This document shows positions 15,855 to 24,214 of a stretch of 64,000 bases of DNA, piece after piece; position 1 is the stretch's first letter, and each line of letters starts with the position of its first letter. The notes beneath the pieces were generated by a model. That model did not search any database. It saw only the letters and a list, made by a program, of their open reading frames with translations, and was not told the origin of the DNA. The translations under genes and the position numbers were made by a program. Source of the DNA: Pedobacter jeongneungensis. GTDB lineage: Bacteria > Bacteroidota > Bacteroidia > Sphingobacteriales > Sphingobacteriaceae. The stretch is taken from contig NZ_AYMG01000036.1 in the NCBI RefSeq assembly GCF_000633455.1, positions 16,604 to 80,603 on the forward strand, read 5' to 3'.

Positions 15855-18308
15855 CTAGTTGTTTAAAGTACCAACGTTAATGATATCCGCAAAAACACCG
15901 GCGGCCGTTACTTCTGCACCTGCACCAGGACCTTTTACCACCAACGGACGGGTTTTATAACGGTCAGTAGTAAAAGAAATAATGTTGTCACTTCCCGATA
16001 GCATATAAAAAGGATGAGTATCATCCACCATTTGCAGGCTGATCTCTACATTGCCATCTTCCAATTTACCGATATAGCGTAAAACCTTTCCCTCACTGGC
16101 TGCAGTTTGTTTCAGGTTTTCGAAGTAAGCCGCATTAGCTTGTAGTTCCGAATAAAAGTCTTCTACCGATGTCGCATTTAAACAGGCTTCTGGCAAAATA
16201 TTATCGATTTTCACATCACTGGCTTCTAAAGGATAACCTGCATCGCGGGCAAGGATCAGCATTTTACGCATAAAATCTTTTCCATTTAAGTCATCGCGAG
16301 GGTCTGGTTCCGTATAGCCTAGTTCTTGTGCTTCCTTAACTGTTTCATAAAAACCGGCTTCTCCTTTAAAATTATTGAAGATGTAAGAAATCGTTCCTGA
16401 TAAAATAGCTTCAATCCGGGCAACCTTATCGCCGCTCATCATTAACTCTTTAAGTGTGCGTATAATAGGTAAACCAGCACCAACATTGGTTTCATAATAA
16501 AAATCGACACCAAATTTACGGGCGGTATCTTTAAATGATTTATACTGCGCATAACCTGCAGAGTTTCCTTTTTTATTACAGGTTACCACAGAAATGCTGC
16601 TTTCGAATATGCCCTGATAAAATTCTATTGGCGATTCTGCAGCGGTATTATCCACAAAAACACAGTTGGGTAAGTTTAAAGCTTTCATTTTGGCTACAAA
16701 ACCTGCTAGATCTGCTTTTTCACCATTTGCATCTAGTTCGGTTTCCCAATTTTCGAGCGATAAACCATCTGCACTGAAAATCATTTTACGGGTATTACTA
16801 ATGCCGGCAACCTTAACCTGTAAATCGTTATTGGCCGCCAGGAAGGGCATTTGCTCTTTTAATTGATTAAATAAGGTTTTGCCAATGTTTCCTGTACCTA
16901 AGCAGAAAATATTTAATGTCCTTTTCAGGTCGGTAAAAAAAGCATCGTGTACCGCGTTAACCGCTTTCGATAAATCATCTTTACTAATGATTACCGAAAT
17001 ATTATATTCAGATGAACCCTGTGCAATAGCCCTTACGTTAATACCATTACGGCCCAATGCATTGAACAAACGTCCGCTCATCCCTGGGGTACGTTTCATG
17101 TTTTCGCCAACTATCGCCAAAACAGAAAGGTTATTTTCCACTTCTGGCAGTTCTAATTTTTTAGCATCCAGTTCCAGTTCAAATTCTTTTTTGATTAAAG
17201 CAATGGCCTGCGAAGCATCTGTTGGTTTAACTGCGAAGGTAATGCTATGCTCTGATGAAGATTGTGTAATCAATACTACATTGATCTGCTCGCGCGAAAG
17301 CAGTGAAAATAATCTCCCGCTAAAGCCTGCCTTGCCAACCATACCGCTACCCGTTAAATTAATGATGCTGATCTGATCGATAGAAGAAATTCCTTTTATC
17401 GGCAAACTCGAAGTTTTTACGTCGCTTTTAATATATGTTCCACTAAAATCCGGTTCAAAAGTGTTTTTGATCACAATCGGGATTTTCTTCATAAAAGCAG
17501 GGATCATTGTTGGCGGATAAATTACTTTCGCCCCGAAATAACTCAATTCCATGGCTTCAGTATAACTTAACTCCGGTAACGAGAAAGCTTTTTTAACAAT
17601 ACGCGGATCAGCCGTCATCATACCGTTTACATCTGTCCAGATTTCTATTTCCTCTGCATTTAAGGCTGCCCCCCAAACCGCTGCCGTATAATCAGAACCA
17701 CCACGACCTAATGTAGTTACCCTACCTGCCGCGTTACTGGCAATAAACCCGGTTACAAAAAGTACCTTGTCTTTATTATCCTGGTAAAAATTGTTGATCA
17801 GCATTTCAGTCAGCTCCGTATCTACTTTTGCCTGACCAAAGTTGCTATCGGTTTTAATCAGGTCAGAACCATTTACATAAAGTGTTCCACCAAAACTTTG
17901 CGAAGCAATATGGCTGATCATAAAGGTAGAGCAGCGCTCCCCATAACTTAAAATCTGGTCTTTCGTTTGCAAACTTAGCTCACGCAGATTAGTTACCGCC
18001 TGCAGCAGATCTTCCAGTTCGTTAAAAAAGATTTTTAAACGCGTAAACACCGGGTTCTGTGCTGCAGCAGGTAAAAGCGTGCGGATTACAGCAAAGTGTT
18101 TTGCTTCAATTTCTTTTAAATGGGCATCATAATCTTCACCCCGTTCGGCCATTTCGGCCATATCGGTAAGCAAATTGGTTACACCGCTCATTGCCGATAA
18201 TACAACTACCGGGCTGTTCTTCTGTTTTTCTTCGCCAACCAGGCGTAAGAGGGTTTTAATGTTCTCGGCCGAACCTACGGATGTGCCGCCGAATTTGAGT
18301 ACTTTCAT
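15855..18308 (-). CDS. thrA: Bifunctional aspartokinase / homoserine dehydrogenase I
   Basis: One 817-residue protein catalyses the first and third steps from aspartate to homoserine. The kinase begins MKVLKFGGTSVGS and has VTTLGRGGSDYTAA and EIWTDVNGMMTADPR. Two ACT-like regulatory stretches follow (GSGMVGKAGFSGRLFSLLSR at about 320-340 and NMKRTPGMSGRLFNALGRNG at about 405-425), the expected site of threonine feedback. The dehydrogenase starts near 465 with the NAD(P) loop IFCLGTGNIGKTLF and contains AILSGTISYIFNNF and EPDPRDDLNGKDFMRKM. Length is close to E. coli ThrA. It is the first structural gene after the attenuator. Confidence 0.98.
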   Translation of the reverse strand: MKVLKFGGTSVGSAENIKTLLRLVGEEKQKNSPVVVLSAMSGVTNLLTDMAEMAERGEDYDAHLKEIEAKHFAVIRTLLPAAAQNPVFTRLKIFFNELEDLLQAVTNLRELSLQTKDQILSYGERCSTFMISHIASQSFGGTLYVNGSDLIKTDSNFGQAKVDTELTEMLINNFYQDNKDKVLFVTGFIASNAAGRVTTLGRGGSDYTAAVWGAALNAEEIEIWTDVNGMMTADPRIVKKAFSLPELSYTEAMELSYFGAKVIYPPTMIPAFMKKIPIVIKNTFEPDFSGTYIKSDVKTSSLPIKGISSIDQISIINLTGSGMVGKAGFSGRLFSLLSREQINVVLITQSSSEHSITFAVKPTDASQAIALIKKEFELELDAKKLELPEVENNLSVLAIVGENMKRTPGMSGRLFNALGRNGINVRAIAQGSSEYNISVIISKDDLSKAVNAVHDAFFTDLKRTLNIFCLGTGNIGKTLFNQLKEQMPFLAANNDLQVKVAGISNTRKMIFSADGLSLENWETELDANGEKADLAGFVAKMKALNLPNCVFVDNTAAESPIEFYQGIFESSISVVTCNKKGNSAGYAQYKSFKDTARKFGVDFYYETNVGAGLPIIRTLKELMMSGDKVARIEAILSGTISYIFNNFKGEAGFYETVKEAQELGYTEPDPRDDLNGKDFMRKMLILARDAGYPLEASDVKIDNILPEACLNATSVEDFYSELQANAAYFENLKQTAASEGKVLRYIGKLEDGNVEISLQMVDDTHPFYMLSGSDNIISFTTDRYKTRPLVVKGPGAGAEVTAAGVFADIINVGTLNN

Positions 18309-18395
18309 TAGTTTATATTAGGTTAAACTGTTTGTTGCCGTACCGATCTGTGGTTTAAAATGCTCGTTCGTACAGGTTTCATTCAGCATGGGTTT

Positions 18396-18431
18396 AAAAA
18401 AAAAGCGTCCCGATTTTCATCGGGACGCTTT
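18396..18431 (-). terminator. Attenuator (rho-independent terminator) upstream of thrA
   Basis: On the minus strand a 13-bp perfect stem (arms 18402-18414 and 18419-18431, core gcgtcccgat) with a 4-nt loop is followed by a run of T residues (complement of 18396-18404). It lies between the Thr/Ile-rich leader ORF and thrA, the layout of an amino-acid attenuator. The leader's last codons (CGG GGC) contain CGGGG, which could pair with UCCCG of the terminator arm as a short antiterminator; that pairing is an inference. Confidence 0.88.
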
Positions 18432-18463
18432 CTGTGTTTTATGTTTTTTCAATTTACAACAAA

Positions 18464-18529
18464 TTAGCCCCGCTGGTTTATACCGGTGGTAATAATAATC
18501 GTTGTAATAATTGAAGTGTTAAATTTCAT
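18464..18529 (-). CDS. thrL: Threonine operon leader peptide
   Basis: A 21-codon ORF starts at the ATG 18527-18529 and stops at TAA 18464-18466. It begins MKFNTS and holds five Thr and six Ile codons, with an unbroken run Ile-Ile-Thr-Thr-Ile-Ile-Ile-Thr-Thr at residues 7-15, and ends GINQRG. The design matches the E. coli thr leader: stalling at Thr or Ile codons when charged tRNA is scarce would favour an antiterminator and allow thrA transcription. The terminator lies about 33 nt after its stop. An in-frame upstream extension to 18649 exists but lacks this bias and crosses the likely promoter, so the short ORF is preferred. Confidence 0.88.
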   Translation of the reverse strand: MKFNTSIITTIIITTGINQRG

Positions 18530-18554
18530 CTTGTCTTCGTGTACTTTGTACACC

Positions 18555-18587
18555 GTAAAGTAGAAGATTATTTTTTTAAAATGCAAA
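18555..18587 (-). promoter_or_regulatory. Candidate thr operon promoter
   Basis: On the minus strand TTTG (complement of 18584-18587) is followed after 21 nt by TACTTTAC (complement of 18555-18562), a partial match to TAnnTTTG. The predicted transcript would start about 20 nt before the leader peptide ATG. Confidence 0.45.
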
Positions 18588-18649
18588 TGTTTTTTCAATT
18601 TTATTTCGAAATTTCTATTAAAACGTTTAAGTAAATGAAATAGCCGCAT

Positions 18650-19157
18650 TATTCATTCTGCTGCTTTGGAGTGCTTGCTCGATTCTTTTCGGAGGGTAAC
18701 CAAAGGGCGGGGTGGTTTTTGATAATTTGAAAAGATCCTTCAGTATTCCTCCCGATAATGCAGCCCTGCTAATCGCTATAGTCCCGATGGGAGTGCTGTT
18801 TTGTTGTTGGGGATTCGGGAGCTGCCGCTTTTATCAGGTTTAATTAACGTGGGCTGGTGCTACTATTTAAGTTGGTTGCCTTTCCAGCGTCTAATTATTC
18901 CCCTCTTTTGGAGGGGTGCCCGCAGGGCGGGGTGGTAAATTGATGTTTTTTATCTAAGATGCATAACTTACACTCAATCCCATATAGGTGTGTACTAAAA
19001 AGAATTCAAACACACTAAAACCATTTACCAAATTTAACTTAGTGTATTTTTTTAAATTTTTTATGTTCAAAAATACTTTTTAAGTAATTGTAAATGAGAT
19101 ATATAAATCATAGTGTATTTGCTACAATATGTAAAAAATTATGTTTTAAAACTCGTT
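18650..19157. repeat. Gene-free stretch with two copies of a GGAGGG...GGGCGGGGTGGT element
   Basis: Two related GC-richer elements stand out: 18681-18717 (cttttcggagggtaaccaaa, then gggcggggtggt) and 18898-18936 (tcccctcttttggaggggtg, then cccgcagggcggggtggt). The second has the inverted repeat cccctcttttggagggg and a second gcccgcagggc hairpin. Between them lies unremarkable sequence. From about 18990 to 19157 the DNA is AT-rich and probably belongs to the pckA upstream region. No coding region is seen. Confidence 0.6.
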
Positions 19158-19184
19158 TTTGTGCAACATAAGTCTTTACCTTTG
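19158..19184 (+). promoter_or_regulatory. Candidate pckA promoter
   Basis: TACCTTTG at 19177-19184 matches the -7 consensus TAnnTTTG exactly; TTTG at 19158-19161 is a possible -33 box, though the 15-nt spacing is shorter than usual. The ATG lies 22 nt after the -7 element, implying a short leader. Confidence 0.5.
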
Positions 19185-19206
19185 CTCCACTAACTAACTT
19201 ATTGTT

Positions 19207-20802
19207 ATGAGCAAAAAGAAACTGCAAGCGCCAGATTTAAGCTACTTAAATCTAGGCGGGAACATTGCTGTAAAGTACCAGTTATCTCCAGAGGAGTTAA
19301 TTGATGATGCATTATTAAATAATGAAGGTACAATGGCTGCATCGGGAGCGCTGGCCATTGATACAGGGAAATTTACCGGACGTTCGCCTAAAGACAGGTT
19401 TATCGTGTGCGATGACGTAACTGAAGACCAGGTTTGGTGGGGCGATGTAAACATTAAAATCAGTCCTGAAAAATTTGATCAGTTATTTGATAAGCTCACG
19501 AGTTACCTTGGCGATAAAACAATTTATGTAAGGGATGCTTCAGCATGTGCCGATCCGGATTATGCAATATCCATCCGCGTAATTACAGAAACGGCTTATC
19601 AGAATCTTTTTGCTCATCATTTATTTATCCGCCCTGATGAAGATGCTTTAGTCAGTAGGCCAGAGTGGACCATTATTGCTGCGCCAGGCTTCCTGGCCGA
19701 TCCTGCTGTTGACGGAACCCGTCAGGAAAATTTCTCTATCATCAATTTCACCAAAAAAATGATCTTGATCGGTGGAACAGGTTATACTGGTGAAATTAAA
19801 AAAGGAATCTTCTCTGTACTTAACTTCATTCTTCCGGTATATAAGAATACACTTTCTATGCACTGCTCTGCAAATGTGGGCAAGGATGGAGATACCGCTA
19901 TCTTCTTCGGCTTGTCTGGAACGGGCAAAACCACTTTATCTGCCGATCCCGAGAGAGGTTTGATTGGCGATGACGAGCATGGCTGGGGTAGTGATTCCGT
20001 ATTCAACTTTGAAGGAGGCTGTTATGCAAAATGTGTTGATTTAACGGAAGAAAAAGAACCTCAGATCTTTAAAGCTATTAAATTTGGATCCTTATTAGAA
20101 AATATCAACTTTTTCCAGGGAACAAAAGATGTTGATTACTCCAATATCGATAAAACCGAGAATACCCGCGTAGCCTATCCTATAGATTATATTGATAATG
20201 CCATCCTGCCCTCTGTGGCTGCGGTACCGAAAAATATTTTTTTCCTTACCGCTGATGCATTTGGGGTATTGCCTCCAATATCCAAATTAAACGTAGAACA
20301 GGCCATGTTCCACTTTATGAGTGGTTATACCGCTAAAGTTGCGGGTACAGAAGCTGGTGTTACTGAGCCCCAGTTAACCTTTTCGGCATGTTTCGGTAAA
20401 GCTTTTCTTCCATTGCATCCTTCAAAATATGCAGCTTTATTGGGGGAGAAGATGAAAAAGCACAAAGTACACGTTTGGCTGGTAAATACAGGATGGAGTG
20501 GGGGAGCTTATGGCGTAGGTAAAAGGATGAAATTAAGTTATACCCGTGCTATGATCAAGGCTGCCCTAAACGGAGATTTAAATCACCATCATTATAAACA
20601 GCATCATGTATTTAAATTAATGATGCCGTTAATTTGTCCGGGGGTGCCCGACGATATTTTAGATCCGTCTAAAACATGGGATAATCAGGAAGAATATTTT
20701 TTAAAAGCTTATCAGCTCGCAGATGCCTTCTCAGAAAATTTTAAGCAATTTGAACTGACAAAAGTACCAAAAAGCAGACACGAAGCGTTAAAATTATGTT
20801 AA
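19207..20802 (+). CDS. pckA: Phosphoenolpyruvate carboxykinase (ATP)
   Basis: Cytoplasmic gluconeogenic enzyme converting oxaloacetate and ATP to phosphoenolpyruvate, ADP and CO2. The 531-residue length is that of the ATP-dependent family. Visible motifs are TGRSPKDRFIV near residue 58 (oxaloacetate site), NFTKKMILIGGTGYTGEIKK, the P-loop GLSGTGKTTLS starting at residue 235, and the metal-binding GDDEHGW that follows, with RVAYPIDYIDN later. It stands alone between its own promoter and two terminator-like hairpins. Identification is certain. Confidence 0.98.
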   Translation: MSKKKLQAPDLSYLNLGGNIAVKYQLSPEELIDDALLNNEGTMAASGALAIDTGKFTGRSPKDRFIVCDDVTEDQVWWGDVNIKISPEKFDQLFDKLTSYLGDKTIYVRDASACADPDYAISIRVITETAYQNLFAHHLFIRPDEDALVSRPEWTIIAAPGFLADPAVDGTRQENFSIINFTKKMILIGGTGYTGEIKKGIFSVLNFILPVYKNTLSMHCSANVGKDGDTAIFFGLSGTGKTTLSADPERGLIGDDEHGWGSDSVFNFEGGCYAKCVDLTEEKEPQIFKAIKFGSLLENINFFQGTKDVDYSNIDKTENTRVAYPIDYIDNAILPSVAAVPKNIFFLTADAFGVLPPISKLNVEQAMFHFMSGYTAKVAGTEAGVTEPQLTFSACFGKAFLPLHPSKYAALLGEKMKKHKVHVWLVNTGWSGGAYGVGKRMKLSYTRAMIKAALNGDLNHHHYKQHHVFKLMMPLICPGVPDDILDPSKTWDNQEEYFLKAYQLADAFSENFKQFELTKVPKSRHEALKLC

Positions 20803-20825
20803 ATGCACTTTAAAATGCATTTTTT
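20801..20825 (+). terminator. Terminator-like hairpin immediately after pckA
   Basis: A 7-bp stem aaatgca / tgcattt overlapping the stop codon, with an 8-nt loop and a T-run to 20825. It is weaker than the hairpin at 20874-20900. Confidence 0.5.
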
Positions 20826-20873
20826 GAGCGAAAAATTTGCAATTCGATTTTTTTTTAGTTTTTATTGTGAAAG

Positions 20874-20900
20874 AATTGCCTCGGCTGGGGCAATTTTTTT
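20874..20900 (+). terminator. Rho-independent terminator downstream of pckA
   Basis: A 7-bp stem aattgcc / ggcaatt with loop tcggctgg and a following run of T residues to 20900. Confidence 0.8.
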
Positions 20901-20970
20901 GTTATACACCCTATGTGGTTTACCGAAACTAAATTCTAAGTAACGATTTAATTGCTTATTGATTTATTAA

Positions 20971-21000
20971 TTTGTAATTTAAAATCAATTTATAAATTTG
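20971..21000 (+). promoter_or_regulatory. Promoter of the exbB-tonB operon
   Basis: TTTG (20971-20974), 18 nt, TAAATTTG (20993-21000): both boxes match the Bacteroidota consensus. The leader to the exbB ATG at 21101 would be about 95 nt. Confidence 0.7.
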
Positions 21001-21100
21001 TTTTTCGCAACAATTTCGGATAAGAAACGTTGAGTGTATTACAATAAGAAAAAACAGCTAAAAATTAAAAACAAGAACTAAAACTAAAATTTCAAAAAAA

Positions 21101-21931
21101 ATGGCAAACGCACCAAAACCAACAACTGTTAAAAAAGAGAGCTCTTCTAGTGCTTCAAACGTATTTGCAACATTCGTTATTCCAATCTGTATCGTTATTG
21201 GATTCTGTGTTTGGAGATTCGTATTCGGAGAAGGAAGTAACTTTATCGATGGTGACAGAGAGAAATTACCATTAGCTGGTAACTATCTTGGAACAGCTTA
21301 CAAAGGAGGCCCTATCGTAGCAATCTTAGTTGGATTACTATTAGTGGTAATTGTATTCTCTATCGAACGTTTCATCGTTATTGGTAAAGCAAGTGGAAAA
21401 TCTAGCTTAGATACTTTCATTCGTAAAGTACAAGGTTTATTAAGCGCAGGTAACATCGAGGCTGCAAAAGCTGAGTGTGATAAACAACAAGGTTCGGTTG
21501 CTAACGTAATTAAATCTGGTTTGAAAAAATACAGCGAAGTTGAAGCTGATACCAACATGGATGTTGAGCAATCAATCGTTGCGATCCAAAAAGAGGTTGA
21601 AGAAGCTACAGCTTTAGAAATGCCAATGTTAGAGCAAAACTTAACTGTTATTGCAACTTTGGTATCAATTGGTACATTAGTAGGTTTATTGGGTACAGTA
21701 ACAGGTATGATCCGTGCATTCGCCGGTTTAGCAAACTCTGGTGCTCCAGATCAGTCAGCATTAGCGGTAGGTATCTCTGAGGCACTTATCAATACTGCAA
21801 CAGGTATCTTGGTATCTACTGTAGCAATTATCATGTACAACGTATTAACTTCTAAAATCGATAAGTTAACTTACGCAATCGATGAGGCTGGTTTCAGCAT
21901 CGTTCAAACATACGCTAGTTCGCATAAATAA
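21101..21931 (+). CDS. exbB: MotA/TolQ/ExbB proton-channel protein
   Basis: Inner-membrane proton-channel subunit that, with ExbD, powers TonB. It has 276 residues and three membrane spans: about 24-42 (TFVIPICIVIGFCVWRFVFG), 68-88 (GPIVAILVGLLLVVIVFSIE) and a C-terminal pair around 183-250 containing the conserved VSIGTLVGLLGTVTGMIRAF and ISEALINTATGILVSTVAI. The N-terminal Thr/Pro/Lys-rich segment and first helix are the extra part common in Bacteroidota ExbB. It is the first gene of a seven-gene operon. Synonymous codon choice looks like that of a highly expressed gene. Confidence 0.95.
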   Translation: MANAPKPTTVKKESSSSASNVFATFVIPICIVIGFCVWRFVFGEGSNFIDGDREKLPLAGNYLGTAYKGGPIVAILVGLLLVVIVFSIERFIVIGKASGKSSLDTFIRKVQGLLSAGNIEAAKAECDKQQGSVANVIKSGLKKYSEVEADTNMDVEQSIVAIQKEVEEATALEMPMLEQNLTVIATLVSIGTLVGLLGTVTGMIRAFAGLANSGAPDQSALAVGISEALINTATGILVSTVAIIMYNVLTSKIDKLTYAIDEAGFSIVQTYASSHK

Positions 21932-22010
21932 GAATTTTGAAAAAATTTTTGCCGGCTTTATGGAAAACCGGAAAAAAGATCATCATTATTAAAAACTAGT
22001 AAAAAATATT

Positions 22011-22625
22011 ATGCCTAGAATTAAAGTTAAAAGAACAAGTACAGTAACAGATATGACCGCCATGTGTGATGTGGCATCATTGTTACTTACTTTCTTCATC
22101 TTAACTGCTACAGCAAGGCAACCAGAACCACTAGCCGTTTCTACACCTTCATCTACGTATGAATTTAAGGTGCCGGTAGAAAACAATGCAATATTAACCA
22201 TTGGGCAGGGTAAAGTTTTCTTTGAAGTAGCAGGGGTCAAAGTAAGAGCGAAAACATTAGAACTAATGGGCGAACAGTATAAAATATCGTTCACTCCATT
22301 AGAAGTACAACGCTTTTCTTCGATAGGAAGTTTCGGTGTTCCGATCCAGAATTTAAAATCACTTATTGCCTTAAATGGTGCTGACCGTATGAAACCAGGG
22401 ATTCAACCTGGAATACCTTCAGATTCGACTGACAATCAGTTAAATGCATGGGTGTTAAATGCCCGTAGAGCAACTAAGGAGATTAATAATCAGGATATGC
22501 GTATCAGTATTAAAGGTGATGCCAAAGAAGAATATCCGGTAGTTAAAAAGATTATTGATGTACTTCAGAAACAAAGCGTAAACAAGTTTTTATTGGTTAC
22601 CAACTCTGAAGCTAAAAAGAAATAA
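22011..22625 (+). CDS. exbD: ExbD/TolR family protein, first copy
   Basis: 204 residues. A short basic cytoplasmic start (MPRIKVKRTSTVTDMTAMCD) leads into a single membrane helix, ASLLLTFFILTATA, with D20 in the position of the proton-carrying Asp of ExbD. The rest is periplasmic and longer than in E. coli ExbD (141 residues). It ends with VVKKIIDVLQKQSVNKFLLVT, the usual C-terminal fold segment. The second ExbD follows after 3 nt. Paired, unequal ExbD copies are common in Bacteroidota TonB operons. Confidence 0.93.
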   Translation: MPRIKVKRTSTVTDMTAMCDVASLLLTFFILTATARQPEPLAVSTPSSTYEFKVPVENNAILTIGQGKVFFEVAGVKVRAKTLELMGEQYKISFTPLEVQRFSSIGSFGVPIQNLKSLIALNGADRMKPGIQPGIPSDSTDNQLNAWVLNARRATKEINNQDMRISIKGDAKEEYPVVKKIIDVLQKQSVNKFLLVTNSEAKKK

Positions 22626-22628
22626 GAA

Positions 22629-23135
22629 ATGGCAGAATTAAACACAGGCGGGAAGAAAGCCACCCCAAGGGTTGATATGACTCCAATGGTGGATCTAATG
22701 TTTCTTTTGGTAACATTCTTTATCTTAACAACAGTAATCTCTACGCCACAAGCGATGGATATTGCAAAGCCAGATAAAAACGAAAAGTTACCTGAGAACA
22801 GATTGGAGCTGAAAGCAAGTAAAACAATGACAATTTTATTGGGTAAAAGCGATAAAGTTGCATGGTACATGGGAGTAGCTGGCGAAAGCGCACCAACAAT
22901 AGAATCTGGTTCACAAATCGAAGATGCTATTGTTAAAAATAGAAAAGCAGCTGATGCCTCAGGCGTTGCCGGAGACTTTGTTGTACTGGTAAAACCAACA
23001 TCAGGTTCTACATTCCAAAACTTTGTAGATATGATGGATGAGTTGGAAATTCTTAAAGTGAAGGTTCGTCAGATTGATGATGATAATATCCTTGACAATG
23101 AGAAACAGTTCATGAAAGAAAAAGGAATTTTATAA
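22629..23135 (+). CDS. exbD: ExbD/TolR family protein, second copy
   Basis: 168 residues with the same plan as its neighbour: a polar start TGGKKATPRVDMTPMVDLMF, the proton-carrying Asp at D22 and a membrane helix FLLVTFFILTTVIS. The C-terminal half contains FVVLVKPTSGSTFQNFVDMMDELE and DDDNILDNEKQFM. The start codon lies 3 nt after the first exbD stop, and tonB begins 18 nt downstream. The two ExbD proteins probably form a heteromeric partner of the ExbB pentamer, which is inference. Confidence 0.93.
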   Translation: MAELNTGGKKATPRVDMTPMVDLMFLLVTFFILTTVISTPQAMDIAKPDKNEKLPENRLELKASKTMTILLGKSDKVAWYMGVAGESAPTIESGSQIEDAIVKNRKAADASGVAGDFVVLVKPTSGSTFQNFVDMMDELEILKVKVRQIDDDNILDNEKQFMKEKGIL

Positions 23136-23153
23136 TCAGTAAAACCAATAGTT

Positions 23154-23972
23154 ATGTCGAAGTTAGATATATTCAGAAAAGAATGGCTTGAAGTGGTTTT
23201 TGCCGATAAAAACAAAAACTATGGTGCGTACCAATTGCGTAAAAGCAATGGTGCCAACACTACAAGAGCCTTAATTATTGGATCTATTATCTTCCTCGTT
23301 TTATTTTTCTCTCCAAAAATCTATAGCCTTATCAAAGGTTCAATGGATCAGCAGGAAGATCAGGTAAAAGCACAGGAAGTAATTTTAGCTCCACCACCAC
23401 CGGTAAACCCGGAAACACCTCCACCGCCACCGGTAGAGCCACCGCCACCAAAGGTTGATCAGGTGAAAATGCCACCTCCAATTGTAAAGCCCGATATCGA
23501 GGTTCGTGATGAACCACCTACAGTTGAAAAATTGAAAGAAGCTGATCCAGGTCAGAGAGATATCAAAGGTGATCCAACAGCAGATATTGTTATCGCTGAA
23601 CCGGTAGGTGAAGGACCAAAAAGAGAAGCTGCTGTTGCGGTTGATGATAATAAAGTTTACGACTTTGTTAGTATCGAGAAACAACCGGAGTACCCAGGAG
23701 GTATCGCTAAATTTTATAAATACCTATCGGGAGCAATTAAATACCCGCCAATGGCACAAGAAAACAACGTTCAGGGTAAAGTATTTTTATCATTCGTTGT
23801 AGAGAAAGATGGTAAATTAACAGATATCCAGGTTACCCGCGGTTTGGGTAGCGGAACTGATGAAGAAGCTATCCGTGTATTGAAAGCTAGTCCACGTTGG
23901 AACCCAGGTATCCAAAATGGTAAGCCGGTAAGGGTAAAATACAACATCAACGTTAACTTTACATTGAACTAA
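23154..23972 (+). CDS. tonB: Energy transducer TonB
   Basis: 272 residues spanning the periplasm. The cytoplasmic start includes FADKNKNYGAYQLRKS, typical of Bacteroidota TonB. A membrane helix follows at about 38-58 (TRALIIGSIIFLVLFFSP), then a Pro-rich linker with PPPPP runs at about 80-120. The TonB C-terminal domain starts near 180 (QPEYPGGIAKFYKYLSGAIK) and ends VRVKYNINVNFTLN. The YP motif (IKYPPMAQENNVQGKV) and EEAIRVLKASPRW are family signatures. The protein delivers ion-motive energy to TonB-dependent outer-membrane transporters. Confidence 0.96.
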   Translation: MSKLDIFRKEWLEVVFADKNKNYGAYQLRKSNGANTTRALIIGSIIFLVLFFSPKIYSLIKGSMDQQEDQVKAQEVILAPPPPVNPETPPPPPVEPPPPKVDQVKMPPPIVKPDIEVRDEPPTVEKLKEADPGQRDIKGDPTADIVIAEPVGEGPKREAAVAVDDNKVYDFVSIEKQPEYPGGIAKFYKYLSGAIKYPPMAQENNVQGKVFLSFVVEKDGKLTDIQVTRGLGSGTDEEAIRVLKASPRWNPGIQNGKPVRVKYNINVNFTLN

Positions 23973-23978
23973 TAGTAG

Positions 23979-24206
23979 ATGTTAAATTTTGATATTTTTA
24001 AGCAAAAATCGCCTAAACAGCGGTTTTTGCTCATTTTAGGCCTTATCATGTTCGTCTTTTATGTGATATTGGGCTTCGCATTTATATTTTACGAACCAAT
24101 TGCCCTTCGTTTAAGCACTATTCCACAATGGGGCCGCATCGCAATCGGTATCTTTTTGATTATTTATGCTTTTGTAAGACTTTTAAGCCTGGGTAGGCGC
24201 GACTAA
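23979..24206 (+). CDS. Small two-helix membrane protein
   Basis: 75 residues with two hydrophobic helices, about 16-38 (FLLILGLIMFVFYVILGFAF) and 50-68 (GRIAIGIFLIIYAFVRLLSL), and a basic end GRRD. It begins 6 nt after tonB and precedes the PstS-like gene by 8 nt, so it belongs to the same operon. I do not recognise a named family. It is probably an inner-membrane accessory to the TonB machinery or the lipoprotein that follows, but no function can be assigned. Confidence 0.75.
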   Translation: MLNFDIFKQKSPKQRFLLILGLIMFVFYVILGFAFIFYEPIALRLSTIPQWGRIAIGIFLIIYAFVRLLSLGRRD

Positions 24207-24214
24207 TCATCTCA

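Noticed and set aside
16879..17376. 165-codon plus-strand open frame
   Set aside because: Antisense to the ACT region of thrA; a shadow of codon bias.
18530..18649. Longer 61-codon form of the thr leader ORF
   Set aside because: The upstream 40 codons lack Thr/Ile bias and cross the candidate promoter; the short ORF fits the attenuator.
23385..23684. Trp-rich minus-strand open frame opposite tonB
   Set aside because: The complement of the tonB Pro codons reads as Trp/Arg; an artefact.
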